From Kalaharituber pfeilii (Eukaryota; Ascomycota; Pezizomycetes; Pezizales; Pezizaceae): a DNA stretch of 64,000 bases. This document shows positions 1 through 10,870 of the stretch, in pieces (within the stretch, counting starts at the first letter, position 1; each line of letters starts with the position of its first letter). The notes beneath the pieces were generated by a model. It saw nothing but the letters and a program-made list of their open reading frames with translations. It ran no database searches and was not told where the DNA came from. Location of the stretch: the NCBI GenBank assembly GCA_015179045.1, contig WHUZ01000009.1, positions 1,240,001 to 1,304,000 of the forward strand, read 5' to 3'. A program made the translations under genes and the position numbers.

Positions 1-551
1 TTTCCCTTATCCATGATATATTGTATGTACTCTACTACTAGTAGCGAAGTGCGAAGCGAAGTACTATATTTTTACTGCATGATTGTTACCACTCCACCAC
101 GTGGCCCGACGGTGAAACCGAGCAATGAACTTGATGCCAAGCACGTGCATACCACGGCTTATGCATACTACCTCGTAGGCCGCTTTCACAAAATTTTTAT
201 CCACGTCATCTCCCCCAGGATGTTGGATCGAGTCCAGAGATTGGCAGGGAAAACTTCTGGTCATTGGACACAGGCATCCCCTAATCTAATTAGCATCCAT
301 TGACCCAAATTGCACGATATCCAATAATAGCCTGTAGTGGGCCCTACCAGAGTAAAACGAGCTTGAATGAGTCTCTATTTGTTATTGGTCACTAGGCATT
401 CGCCAGTCGACCTTGGTTGGTTCAGACCGCCGAAGACTCGCTGCTCTACGTGGCCTAGCTACATTAGCCCAGGAAGCTCGAAATGCATAAGTCTTGGTGA
501 CTTAACATGACTAGCACTAGTGTCACAATTCTCACCGCCAAAGTAAGCATG

Positions 552-636
552 AAATTTTTTTTTTTTTTTTTTTTTGTTTCTTTAAATATAATATCATTGC
601 GCGCATGCCGCCTTGTGGGCTATGGCGAACTCCTTA
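552..636 (-). mobile_element. T1 mini-retroposon (LINE-B tail plus poly-A)
   Basis: A run of about 20 T is followed by the reverse complement of the T1 tail (ATATCATTG...GCATGCCGCC...GGGCTATGGCGA). The 8-bp direct repeat TAAGCATG lies on both sides (544-551 and 637-644). About 10 extra bases lie between the T1 start and the second repeat, so this copy extends slightly further 5' than most. Confidence 0.75.
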
Positions 637-1217
637 TAAGCATGCAATACTTCTTAGACTTGAAATTCATTACTGCTGTAGAGCACATCGATCAGTCTTG
701 ACCCAAACTACCGGAGCATTACGTCAGCTGAGGGTAAGTTATGCTCAGTGCTTAACATCCCTAGCTTGCATGTAGATACACAACATTGCTCTTCCTAATT
801 GCATGTAGCTTGGCACTTTGTGTGCATTTACCCTTAGAAAGGGTATTAGAAGGGTTTGCGTGATTTGTTGTCATCAACTATATAGGTCCTGCGCAGTTAG
901 GGGCGATATGTATTCAGGCGAAGGAATCTGAGGTCGATATCGTTCAGTCTATTAAGCGAAGAGTTGCAGGAATCGCACACTTATATACATGAGTGAAGAC
1001 ATCAATAAACCGAACATGTAAATACGATATATAATGCATGTTAGATATAAGTGTAGAAGTAACAATAAAAACAAGCGCGCATTAATCATGATCTACAGAC
1101 ACTACATAACAACCAGGATGTGAGCGATGATCCGCTCAACAGTTGTGATTCTAAGAGCTGCGCAATCTAGTAAAGCAGAGTAGCATTATAGATTGTAGGA
1201 CTTTTTAAAAATTTGAT

Positions 1218-1241
1218 ATTTTTTTTTTTTTTTTTTTTTTT
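1218..1241. repeat. Poly-T tract flanked by a 6-bp direct repeat
   Basis: A tract of about 23 T is bracketed by TTTGAT at 1212-1217 and 1242-1247. It could be a tail-only retroposition product, or just slippage in a T-rich place. There is no tail sequence to decide. Confidence 0.35.
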
Positions 1242-1669
1242 TTTGATTGTTTAACCTCAACTTGCATGCTCTCACATTGTGCTATTGGAGGAGAAAAGAG
1301 TAAATAAAGGGGAAAAAAATATCGCACTACTAGCCAAAGCCAACCTGTGTCTATAATTTAAACTGCAAATATTCCGTCAGCAACGTGACGATTCACTACA
1401 CTGCCTATTGAGTCGGCCCAGAGGGGAAGTTTGTTTCTCTCGTACAGGTTCACACCGCGCAAGGACTACCTGTCGAAATTGCCACCCCCATCTGTGCCAG
1501 TTTCCACCTGATATGTGGTGAAATTAAATGAATGTGCGGCTCGAAATCAAAGAGGTTATGCGATTGCTTGTCCTACAGCCTATGGGAGCTCAGTCTTGAG
1601 AAAATGATAAATTGGTGTTCACTTACGTCGGGCTTGATAGTGACCAAACATTGATCCAGATATGCCATT

Positions 1670-1878
1670 CTAGGCAGAGTTGATGGTCTCTCCCTGTCCT
1701 GGCGGAATTGCAATCCCACCGTGTGCCATAGAAATTAAAATTCCATCATCAACCCCAATGAAGAAAATGGTGTATGGCCATTCTGGACGTTTTCCCACAT
1801 CACACTGAAAGTGTTGCTGCCTTGCTGGTCCAGTGATGACGCATTGGCGATCGCGCATTTCCTCACTGGCGCAGCACC
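1670..1878 (-). CDS. Possible terminal exon, unrecognised product
   Basis: An open frame of about 69 codons on the minus strand begins directly after a good 3' splice site (GTGTTTCAG, intron side at 1879-1887) and ends at a stop at 1670. It contains the peptide CDVGKRPEWPYTIFFIGVDD. I do not recognise the family and could not find a convincing upstream exon. It may be the last exon of a small gene or chance. Confidence 0.2.
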
Positions 1879-4377
1879 CTGAAACACTTAATTAAACTCG
1901 AGTACCAGTATTCATCGAAAATCAGTGCTGACTGATCCTGGATCGAAAGGCAACTATAGAGAGGCAACGGCTAGAATGAACCGCAAGTTCCAACAAATGA
2001 TGGATTGAAGTACACGTGGCCAGACAAGAGCGGATACGGTCAAAAATGATGGATAACCTACGTAGCTACAATTGGTCACAATGTAGTAGTTTCTAGCATC
2101 TAATACGGCATGTTGAATTATTTGCGAGTAGACGAAAAGGTTTGCTAGCCGTCCTCAACGGGCTCAGAGGCGCCCTCTCGAGCAATCATTGCCTCCTCTT
2201 ACTCTGCCAGATTCATAAGACTCGAACTCAATGTAAAAAAAAAAAAAAAATTCATTGCCCATATGCGGCCCTTCTGGACTAAGAAGGCACCATCCACGAT
2301 CATCATAGTACGCACGATACCATACAGGAGTACATACGTTACACCAGGGTCCATCGCTATCCTTAATTCCACGAAACCAGCCAGATTTGGTACATGGAAC
2401 ATTGTCTATGCTACTAACCTGGCTGACAATGTTCCGGTAGGGCTAATGGTTGGTCAATTCCGATTTTTGATTAAGGAGTTTTAGAAATCTGGTTAAACTA
2501 ACTGCACCAAACTTGCCATGATTGTCATCTGAATATCAAAATATTGGCCCTGGTTGGGCCACGTGAGCATTTGCGATAGAAGATACTGCGGCAGTCTCAG
2601 TAACAACATGGCACGCTCGAAAGTGAAACCATGAGAATGGTAATAGTTCCAAGCCAAAGAAAACAACTGAGAAATCCGAGTGTCATAGGCCTTACTGTCG
2701 AAGTGAGCCATCCTATTAGGTGAGTCAAGCAAACGAGACAGGGGCAAGGCAATGGCAAGGTAATAGCAATGATTACTCCTGTTTCTCTCTCTCGTCTCCA
2801 GGCCCTCCTCAACTGGCTCCGGCGATGACTCAGCTATAGCCATCCTCCAATCGCACGTCTTACATCTCAGCCGGAAGTGCAGCCTGTCTGTAGTAATCCT
2901 GTACACTAGCCTGAATTTTGCATGTCGATGCTAACCATACTGGTGTTGATGCGGCTGACCTGGGAGTTTCATGTGTTATCCAACTACATGTCAAGGGTAT
3001 TGACGATTCAGACCGGAAAGCTACTTGATCGAGGTTACAATGAAGGCTCTGTCCCAAGTGATTCAGCGCCCTCCGGTTATGTAAGTATGGACTGGAGCTC
3101 AAACCGTTATTCATTCGCATACATTGCTCACAGGTGGGCTGTCATTCCTGTGGGGATCGGTCTTTGTTTTTTATATCATTACTCATATACCAGTCTGGGG
3201 GTCATGAGGAGATAATTAACTACAAAGGAGATCAAGGAATAACTATAGCAAATATCATATCCAAACAAATACCCATGTCGTCGTCTAATCATCGTTTTAC
3301 CCTCTCCAATGGGGATTTTTTCAATTGTTTCATCCACGTAGTCTAGTTGATTTCCTAGCTCTGAGGTATGTACAGTAGTTCCCCATATATAGCGTTTGAT
3401 TCCGAAGCCAAACTTAAGCCGTTTACTAATTTGGAAACTAGCCATTACAACCATGGACCAGTAGGGATGAAGATGGATTGGCTAGCTCAGTAGAGTAATA
3501 GGGTGAATACGAAGAACAGGTTGAGAGTATGATACAATAGCCTGACTTTCAAGTATTGGGCCCGGGACAACTGAGTCATATTCATAATGTCAGCTGTCCC
3601 AAAACTTGCAAATTTCAGCTAGTATAAGCCACAGGCGACTCCAAGTGATAGCCTTGGCCCTCTCGGTAGCAGTCATCTAGGAACGTGACTTTGACGCTTT
3701 ACATTTTCTTTAGTAGTTAAGGTGTTACTAGTCAACTTTCACCAACCCTACAACTTGGTGAGATTTCTCGTCATAACCCTCAGGGCGGTACATGAATGCT
3801 GATATATATTTATAAACACCCGAGAGCATTGACGTTCCTTATAAATGTTTGGTAGGTTGGACTCGGGATATGTCAGAACAGGATGCTTGACAGGTATGGC
3901 AGCCGCTCTGGACAGCGATGAATTGGCAGGGCAGGCTGAATTTACAGACATGGTGACGATCGCGGCAGGTGGCCGGTGTATATGGCACTCCATAGCAACA
4001 TTACCAAACAAGGAATCAAGGGTTTGTTGGAAGGGAGCTGCGTCTGGACGCACGATGGGAGAGCCTGTATCGAGACGTTCAATGTCTTTCCATGGACATG
4101 GTGTGGACGATCTTGAGCGGAGTCAGGAAGCCTGCTCAGGGAGTTAGGACGCGAGATGAGAAAAGCAGCTTCTGACGAGATGTAAAGAGGGAACGCCGAG
4201 GGATGGCAGTTGCGAGTATGCACGTCCAGATTGGATGGTATACGTTATTGACTCATTGTCTCTTGCCCTTTCAAGTAAACAACACGGGAAGTCCTTGAAT
4301 CTCCCCGGCCAATTGTCTGCTTAATTGCCTATTTTATTCGAGGGCGAAAGGTAACAACCGACCCGGTAGGCAGGTCA

Positions 4378-4633
4378 GTGGATGAGCTCATTGAGAGGCT
4401 ATTTAAAGCGCTTGCAGGCACATCAAACCGCTCAACTCCTGGACGAGATGGCGTCGGCTACAGATTCATAAAGCTGGTTTGCAAAATGGTGCTCGGGCGG
4501 CAGTTGATGAGGGAACTGGCCACCGAACTGGCTGCAGGTCGGATGCCAACAGACTGGCAGTTCAGCAAAGTCATCATGATTCCCAAGTCTGGCAAGCCTC
4601 GCCATAGCCTTACAGGCGGCAAGCGAGTAATGA

Positions 4634-4673
<40 letters not shown>

Positions 4674-5337
4674 CAAGGACCCGAAGCAGGCGAAGAGCTG
4701 GATGCCAATCTAGCTTATTAATTGCGTGGGAAAACTGATGGAGAAGGTGGTCGCTGACGATCTGCAAGAGGCGAAACTTTTTCACCGGGGGCAGTTTGGT
4801 GGAGTGAGAGGCAGGTCAGCCATCGATGCACTATTCCAAGCAGTGGTGAAGAGTCAGAGAGCCCTAGCTCGAGGGGGAGGAGCAGTATGGGTCATGGAGG
4901 ATGTCAAGGGAGGCTTTGGCAACACACAGTGGGAGGTAGTAAGAAGGCGAGTTCAAGGCTCCAAAGCTGAAAAGTGGTTACCATGGCTGGAAACCTTCTT
5001 CTGAGAGCGCGAGTTTGAGGTAGAATGGGATGGACAAGTGAGGGGCCGCAGTAAATCCAACGTAGGCGTTCCACAAGGATCACCACTGTCTCCAGTTGCA
5101 TTCCTAATCTATATGGCCCCTATCCTGGAGGAGATGGAACAGAAGGCAGCCGCAGCAGTGAAAACTTGTGAGGTAGAGCTACCCTCGTTTGTAGATAATA
5201 TGAACTGTGTGGTCCTGGACTGGATAGGGACAAAGGACATGAGGAGGATTTGGAATAGGATATCGAGAGTGATCAGAGAGGTAGCTGAAGCCCATGGACT
5301 ACTACTCGAGGTCTCGAAGGAGGAGGGCTGCCATTGA
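4378..5337 (+). pseudogene. Reverse transcriptase of LINE-A, inactivated
   Basis: The frame matches the fingers and palm of a LINE RT: ELIERLFKALAGTSNRSTPG (family pattern: SxPGxDGI), then GKLMEKVVADDL, GQFGG.RGRSAIDAL, DVKGGFGNT, and NVGVPQGSPLSPVAFLIY. The catalytic box normally reads F/YxDDM; here it is SFVDNM, so the second Asp is lost, consistent with a single G-to-A change. Stops occur near 4712 and 5002. A T1 mini-retroposon splits the frame at 4597-4665. After 5337 the thumb region continues in other frames (RSKWLGVICDSSLEFDHHW, KARKLLEALAGLG). The protein cannot be functional as read. Confidence 0.88.
4597..4665 (+). mobile_element. T1 mini-retroposon inside the LINE-A RT
   Basis: The insert is CCTCGCCATAGCC...GGCGGCAAGCGAGTAATGATAT followed by about 30 A. 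A perfect 12-bp target duplication AAGTCTGGCAAG lies at 4585-4596 and 4666-4677. Removing the insert and one repeat rejoins the RT frame (IPKSGK / DPKQAKSW), which shows that it arrived after LINE-A did. Confidence 0.93.
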
Positions 5338-5700
5338 ACGCAGCAAATGGCTGGGAGTGATCTGTGACAGCTCCCTCGAGTTCGATCATCACTGGCGGAG
5401 CCATATTGACAAAGCTAGGAAGCTTCTGGAGGCTCTCGCTGGGCTGGGAACCTCGCAATAGAGCATGAGCCCGATCTCGTGGTGTAAAGCATACATAGGC
5501 ATGGTGAGAGGGTCGCCCTATGGGGGGCAGAATTCAGCTGGAGAGGCCAAAAGCAATGGAGAGAGGAGTTCGAGAAGCTCCAGTACCAAGCTCTTCGGAA
5601 ATGCACAGGAGCAGTTCAGGGAGCAGCAAGGACAAAGATTGAGGCTATTGCAGGGGTGGAGAGTGTGGTCACGATCCTAGATCAGAGCCAAGCCAGGTAT

Positions 5701-5752
5701 TTTTTTTTTTTTTAATATCAGTACCCGCGTGCGGCTCTACGGGCTATGGCGA
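5701..5752 (-). mobile_element. T1 mini-retroposon with a 16-bp target duplication
   Basis: Thirteen T are followed by the reverse complement of the T1 tail ending GGGCTATGGCGA. The 16-bp repeat GAGCCAAGCCAGGTAT is perfect on both sides (5685-5700, 5753-5768). The insert is only 52 bp. Excision restores the LINE-A frame between the RT thumb and RNase H. Confidence 0.94.
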
Positions 5753-5768
5753 GAGCCAAGCCAGGTAT

Positions 5769-6540
5769 GTGCTGAGATCAATAAAGGACCCTACAGGTAT
5801 GGGGGACCTGTGGCCAGAAAGCTTCCGAGAGGTCGAGATTTCGGATCTTGATAGAGAAGGTAAGAGAGAGAGGGACTGGAGAGACTTTAGCCTGGGGCGA
5901 GTCATGCAGAAGGGTGATGGCTTCGAATCGGTAGCAGAGCGAATGGCCAGTACGATCGAAGTCAATGAGGATGAGAAAGTGTCTTGGGGTCGAGAGGTCA
6001 TCTCACTTGGGGCAGAGGTCAAGGTCATCGACCTCAAGTTAGGCAAGGAGGATGCCTCAACCAAGTGGGAGAAGGCTATCAACAAGGCCAAGGGGGACTC
6101 GGTTGCCATATTCACAGATGGAAGCCATAGCGAGGAAGGGGGAGTAGGAGGTGGGTGGTGCTGGCAGCAGGTGGTAGCTGGAGAGGCAGAAGAGAGTCAT
6201 TGGGTCGGCGTGAAAGCCACCGTATGGGATGGTGAAGTTGCTGGCATGAAGGGTGCCCTGGAGGCAGTAGACAATAAGGCAAAGATTCTACTGCTAGCGG
6301 ACTCCCAAGCAGCAATCAGTGCAGTCAAGAATGCAGGAAGGATGGGCAAAGTGAGAACTGCAGACTTAGCATGCGTAGTAGAGCTGATCGCAGAATGGAG
6401 GCGGAAACTGAAGAACTTGGATGCAATGAGGCTTGCCTGGGTGGAAGTGCATGTCGGGATCGAAGGGAATGAGAAGGCGGATGAGAAGGCGGATGAGAAG
6501 GCGGATGAGAAGGCGAAAGAAGGAGCCGGATGCATGAGGT
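5769..6540 (+). pseudogene. RNase H domain of LINE-A, interrupted
   Basis: The frame contains the RNase H core: VAIFTDGSHSEEGG (first Asp), WDGEVAGMKGAL (Glu), LLLADSQAAISAV (second Asp), and WVEVHVGIEGNEKADEKA (His loop and last Asp). It lies after the RT in the same LINE. The last motif is followed by an expanded 12-bp repeat, and the domain is cut by a hAT-type MITE at 6548, so the rest of pol is displaced to beyond 6970. All four acidic residues are still readable, but the upstream RT is dead. Confidence 0.85.
6471..6518 (+). repeat. 12-bp tandem repeat in the RNase H active-site loop
   Basis: GAGAAGGCGGAT occurs at 6471, 6483 and 6495, with a fourth, slightly changed unit GAGAAGGCGAAA at 6507. 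Each unit encodes EKAD (the last one EKAK), multiplying the conserved GNEKAD active-site motif in frame. Confidence 0.9.
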
Positions 6541-6547
6541 ATGACAG

Positions 6548-6711
6548 TAGTGAGCGGCACGAGCTAGCTCGAGCCGAGCTGGAGGGTGAGCTCGAGCTGG
6601 CCTGGCATGAGCTCGAGCCTAGATTGATTATATATATAATATTGACAAACTAAACTAAACTAAGCTAAATTTTCATCTTTCTCACTACTATCAGCTAAAT
6701 TGAGCATTTCG

Positions 6712-6743
<32 letters not shown>

Positions 6744-6962
6744 CTTTACTCGCATGCCGCCCTGTGGGCTATGGCGAGAAGAGCATTTCGAAGTTGTTGG
6801 TAGGTCAGAATGAGCTCGAAGTCTCTAATTATGACTATATTAGGTATTTACAGTTTATGAAACCTTGCACTGGCTAAGCATTTTTAGCGAGCTGGCAAGA
6901 AAAACACTAGCATGATCTTGGCTCGTTGGAGCTCGAGCTGGCTCGGCTCGTGCCGCTCACCA
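6548..6962. mobile_element. hAT-type MITE inserted in LINE-A
   Basis: The ends are TAGTGAGCGGCACGAGC and, reverse-complemented from the right side, TGGTGAGCGGCACGAGC. An 8-bp target duplication TATGACAG at 6540-6547 and 6963-6970 is the hAT signature length. Subterminal regions are full of GAGCTCGAGC-like motifs. The 415-bp element encodes nothing and itself carries a T1 mini-retroposon at 6714-6780. Confidence 0.9.
6714..6780 (-). mobile_element. T1 mini-retroposon inside the hAT MITE
   Basis: About 30 T are followed by the reverse T1 tail (TTACTCGCATGCCGCC...GGGCTATGGCGAGAA), flanked by a perfect 12-bp duplication GAGCATTTCGAA at 6702-6713 and 6781-6792. This is the innermost of three nested insertion layers. 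Confidence 0.94.
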
Positions 6963-7525
6963 TATGACAGACAAGCTACAGAGGGCAGACTACGTCAAGA
7001 ATTAGTTCAGAAGAGAAAGGAGGAGAGAGAATGAGCCAGTTTTGGAAAGGGGAGATTTGTGAAGTGGAGCAGGAGGGCACTTGTGAACTATACCTGGCTG
7101 CGGACTAGAAAAGGTGGGGCCATATGGAAGAGGAAGATAAGGGGTGAGGAAGCATACTGCACTGCAGGAAGGTGTGGAGCGATAAACACATGGTGTTCAG
7201 GTGCAGTAAGTAGCTGGAGCGGCCCAAGAAGAAGGACAAGGATGGGGTGCTGGTCACCTGGCGGTGCTGGAAGGACCTAGAAGAGAAGAGCTGGAGGCAG
7301 GAGGGCATGGAGGGCGATCCGGTCGAGGAATGGTTCACTAGCCTTGAACTGGGCTAGCCGAAGCTCCAGAGGGTACGTTGGGTACGTTTGGTCCCCAGGG
7401 CGTATATATAAGGTGTGTAGATATGTAGATAGTTGCTTGACCTGACCCGGATATATGGGTCCCTGCCATAGGCTAATAGTCTATATGCGGGGTTACGTGA
7501 TCAGAAAAAAAAAAAAAAAAAGAAA

Positions 7526-8203
7526 GGTAATAGCCATAAAATCACATCCTGGTCCGCAGTAAGTCTTTCTTGAACTTTCAATTTTTGGTCGGTGGGTTGG
7601 TATCGATATGTATCATAATATGGCCAATAATGTATAACCTACCACACGATATACAACATCGCAAAATTGAGGGTAACGCTAAAGTATATGCCATAATGTA
7701 ACCGAAAAATCTTCCTTTTATTTTTTGATCACATACCCTTGCATACTGGCTGTCAGCCTATGGCAGGACCTCTTTATTACCCAGAGGCATGTTTGTGACA
7801 CCTGATTGTTGGCTGGATAGGCCATGACACTTCCATATCTACCAACTAGTATCTATATGACTTCACTGTGGCTGTAGGTGAATATAATGCAGATAATAGA
7901 CCAACTGTAGACACAATAGGTCTTTAAGCAGTCTTAATTCATTGCACTTTTTTTCTTTCGGATATACTGACTCTACCACTTGGTTGCGATGCTGCAACTG
8001 AGGGGTGCCCCACATCAAAAATTACATCATTATGAAGCTCGGGATTGTGTGAGCACGTATTTCGGCCTTTTCTACAGAATTGAGCCTCAGCATTTGGCAG
8101 AGGAGGGAGAGCATTGGAAGTGATTGGAATCCAACGTTCTACCCCTTTTTCATACCAAGTACATTAAAGCAGTGTAGGGGACGCTGCAACAACGAACTAC
8201 AAC
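7526..8203. other. Intergenic, nothing recognised
   Basis: The stretch between the LINE-A tail and the unrecognised frames at 8.2 kb is moderately AT-rich. I see no conserved motif or repeat in it. Confidence 0.4.
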
Positions 8204-9204
8204 ATGCTGTTTGCAACTGAGAGCCGCTCTAATGAGATGCTTGCAAGCACCAGTCAACATACCACTTTACTAACCAGAAGTCACCATTGGCTACAAGAGT
8301 TTCGGCAGCAGAAGGACTACAGGGACAGGATAATGGAAAAACAGAAAGAAAGAGGCAGGTATATGGATACCCAGAATAGAGAGTAAAGGGAATGTGGGGC
8401 TGTTCCACTCAGCAAAGGAGTGGGAAAAGAGGTTTATAGTAATTGTAGGAGGCAGCCAATTCGACATGGAGAAGGCTACAGAGTGGTGCCAATTCACAGG
8501 ATACCAGACAACAAAGATGGAGGATGTCCTCCAGCAGGCTGTTAGGAATGCAGCAGTCCTCTTGAGTGCAAAAGGGTCAGTAAGGGCGCATGAGGTGTGG
8601 AGTCAAGCAGAGGTTGGCCAATATTTTATAGCTCATATAGTAAGCGAGGAGGCGTGGGCTGAATGGGCACATATTATCAGTGAGAGAATCGCAATACAGG
8701 AGGGAGAGGCCGAGCAAGGTAATGGGGTGAGAACAGTCATTAGGGAAGATTGACATTGAGAATGTGATCTACGTAAGTAGCAGAGCGACTCAGATGATTT
8801 TGACTTCACATCACAGAAAAGGTGTCAGTCAAACTTGCAGCAGCTATGATCAGCACTCAGCAGAGACAAGATTCCTACTGAATCCAGTGAGATACCTCTC
8901 CCCAACTCCAGTGAGAGGTCAAAGTACGATCCCAAATGCCCTAGCAGAAATCAGTGAAGGAAGCCATGAGCAGATGGAGGTAGATTTCGAGATCTACATC
9001 ACAGTGGATGGCACCAGGAAACGTAAACGTGACAGCGAGCTGGCTAGGGACCAGTTAGTGAGAGAGACTTTTGAATTGAAAAACAGCAAAGTAGAGGAGG
9101 TAGAGGTAGAGGAATCTGAAGTTACGGATTCATTGGTTTCCAACGTACGAATACATACAAATGTATATTCTGGCCTGTGTGCCCCATTTTCAACCGCGAT
9201 ATAG
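8204..9204 (+). pseudogene. Unrecognised broken coding region
   Basis: Three consecutive frames on the plus strand (8204-8386, 8394-8753, 8764-9204) have little overlap and look like one protein of about 320 residues with frameshifts or unrecognised introns. The middle part contains EKRFIVIVGGSQFDMEKATE and an Ala/Glu-rich helical stretch. The last part has a basic KRKRD cluster that could be a nuclear signal, followed by a Glu/Val-rich run. I do not recognise a family. It ends just upstream of the LINE-B insertion. It could be an accessory gene or ORF1-like protein of an unidentified transposon. Confidence 0.3.
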
Positions 9205-9313
9205 GGGCGCAGATGTTATGTCTTAGAATCCAGCATTGTCTGCTATAGTAAAAGTGTCAACTACTCAAACCTATTCTAAATTCCATAGATGTATCCTTCG
9301 CCAACACTCAATA

Positions 9314-10561
9314 GTATACGAGGAACACTTCCGGAAAAGGCTGAACCTAGGGAAGGCGGCCTGGGGCATCGCACGGAGGCTACATAAAATCCCCCCGAGC
9401 AAGAGACGACAGTTATACACCAGCATAGCGAGAAACATCGCAACATACGGCTGCTGGGCCTGGCAGGACTTCGCCAAGGGAGCACCAGTCGAGAAGAAAC
9501 TCAGACAACTGGAAAAATGGCAATACTGTATCGCCAGAGACATCATAGGCGCCCCCTGGGGTACCAGAAGGGACACGGTAGAGGGCATAGTCAACCTAGA
9601 ATCGATCCAAACCTTCGCAAAAGGGGAAAGAGATCGCGTCGAGGCCCGATCCCTGAGGTTCCCCGACGAACCTCTCCTAGACCCATCCGCAGACACCATA
9701 TACCTAAGAGGCGATCTCTCCCACCGGACCCCCATCCCCCTACATATCTTCCCCACACTCCCTAGCGACACGAGCCGGGAGAGATGGGAGGAAGTTATTC
9801 AAGCCGAAGAAGAGGAAGGTTGGAAAGGGGTCTACACGGACGGAAGCCGCATAGACAACCTCACCGGGGCGGGGACACACTCTCGCGGACAGGAAGAGTA
9901 TATATACCTCGGCAGATGCAACACCGTCAACGACGGAGAAATGATCGCAATTGGCAAGGCCCTTAACACCGAAGGGGAACTCATGATCCTAACCGACTCG
10001 CGCACAGCAATTTCCAGACTACAAAAGATAGCCAACGGCGACCCAAACGCCGAAGGCTCATCCATGGCAGTTCGACAGGCATGGGAAGAGAGGACCAGAC
10101 GCGGCGACCTAGACACAGCTGTCATGTGGGTCAAGAGCCACATAGGGATAGTCGGGAACTCCAAGGCGGACAAGGCAGCCAGGACGAGCACAGCCATCCA
10201 GTACGAAGACGAAACGGTCACGGAGGCGGGTATAAGACAAGAAGCCAAAAGACTCAGAGCAGAAGAACGCAATCGTCTGGGACTAACATACAGACCCCTC
10301 CAGACAATCGACAACCGAAAAAGATTATCCACCCTGGCAGGGATCCTCGGGAACAAGGGCCTCAAGGAGTGGAGACACCGCATAGGCCAAGCCGATTCAC
10401 CGGAGTGTCGATGGTGCGGGAGAGCCCTGGAAAACCTGACGCACATATCCAACGATTGCGCCCCTTGGCTCAGGAGGATGAGAGGAGGGGCTGAAAGCCT
10501 CACACATCCGGACAAAGACATCAACATGGCGGAGATATTGGACTGGGCGGGGAAAGAGTAA
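9314..10561 (+). pseudogene. LINE-B pol C-terminus: RNase H and zinc knuckle
   Basis: About 415 codons without a stop. It starts in the RT thumb (KAAWGIARRLHKIPPSKR, YGCWAWQDFAKG), then RNase H: VYTDGSRIDN at 9829-9858 (Asp), NDGEMIAIGKAL (Glu), ILTDSRTAISRL (Asp), and WVKSHIGIVGNSKADKAA (His loop, Asp). Near the end a CCHC-type knuckle reads CRWCGRALENLTHISNDC (from about 10405). A classical LINE C-terminal order. All RNase H catalytic residues are present, but the copy lacks RT and promoter, so it is a non-autonomous 5'-truncated copy. The frame can be read about 26 codons upstream into flanking DNA, by chance. Confidence 0.9.
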
Positions 10562-10707
10562 ACCTGGGACTTAGAGCGGGCGGGGATATCTCAGTTTTTC
10601 ATAATTCTCTCTTCATTCTCATTTCACATTATGTATCTAAAACATCGCCATAGCCTTCGAGGCGGCATGCGATTAATGAAATAAAAAAAAAAAAAAAAAA
10701 AAAAAAA
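9315..10707 (+). mobile_element. LINE-B: 5'-truncated non-LTR retrotransposon
   Basis: A GC-rich block encodes the C-terminal part of a LINE polyprotein and ends in the T1 tail (CATCGCCATAGCC...GGCGGCATGCG...AATGAAAT) plus about 26 A. The target duplication is CACTCAATAG: one copy directly upstream (within 9303-9314), one directly after poly-A (10708-10717). The truncation removes the RT catalytic part. The remaining frame is uninterrupted, so this insertion is much younger than LINE-A. Confidence 0.92.
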
Positions 10708-10719
10708 CACTCAATAGTT

Positions 10720-10780
10720 GCCCTGCCTTGGCGAACAGCTGCATGCGGGGTCACGTGATATTAAAATAAAAAAAAAAAAA
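10720..10780 (+). mobile_element. T2 mini-retroposon at the LINE-B 3' junction
   Basis: GCCCTGCCTTGGCGAACAGC...GCGGGGTCACGTGATATT plus an A-rich tail, flanked by CACTCAATAGTT at 10708-10719 and 10781-10792. The left repeat is the 3' target duplication of LINE-B itself, so two elements used the same site one after the other. Confidence 0.93.
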
Positions 10781-10870
10781 CACTCAATAGTTCACATTAT
10801 CAAGAAGGCGCAATTGAACACGAAACATATGGCACAATAACTGAACAACTTTATAATCCAGAAAATGTTC

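Larger units (their letters stand above)
1..4337. other. Gene-poor region, nothing recognised
   Basis: Apart from one mini-retroposon, one poly-T tract and one possible exon listed separately, I recognise no gene here. Open frames up to 137 codons occur on both strands but overlap each other and show no family motif. A plausible intron (GTAAGT near 3075, acceptor near 3134) sits in the 2.9-3.2 kb stretch, but the flanking frames contain stops. The part from about 3.84 kb onward could be decayed upstream LINE-A sequence; I cannot demonstrate this. Confidence 0.5.
4338..7520 (+). mobile_element. LINE-A: decayed non-LTR retrotransposon with RNase H
   Basis: The order is reverse transcriptase, thumb or connection region, RNase H, 3' UTR, then poly-A near 7504-7520, as in fungal Tad/I-type LINEs. 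The 3' end carries the T2 tail in degenerate form (GGTCCCTGCCATAGG...GCGGGGTTACGTGAT). The copy is dead: stop codons interrupt the RT, the frame shifts around 5338-5768, and other elements are inserted at 4597, 5701 and 6548. The 5' boundary is not visible; no endonuclease or ORF1 could be recognised upstream. The 3' region (about 6970-7340) should encode the end of pol but is frame-broken. Confidence 0.85.

Noticed and set aside
9832..10527. 231-codon minus-strand frame
   Set aside because: Antisense shadow of the LINE-B RNase H coding region, which has clear catalytic motifs on the plus strand.
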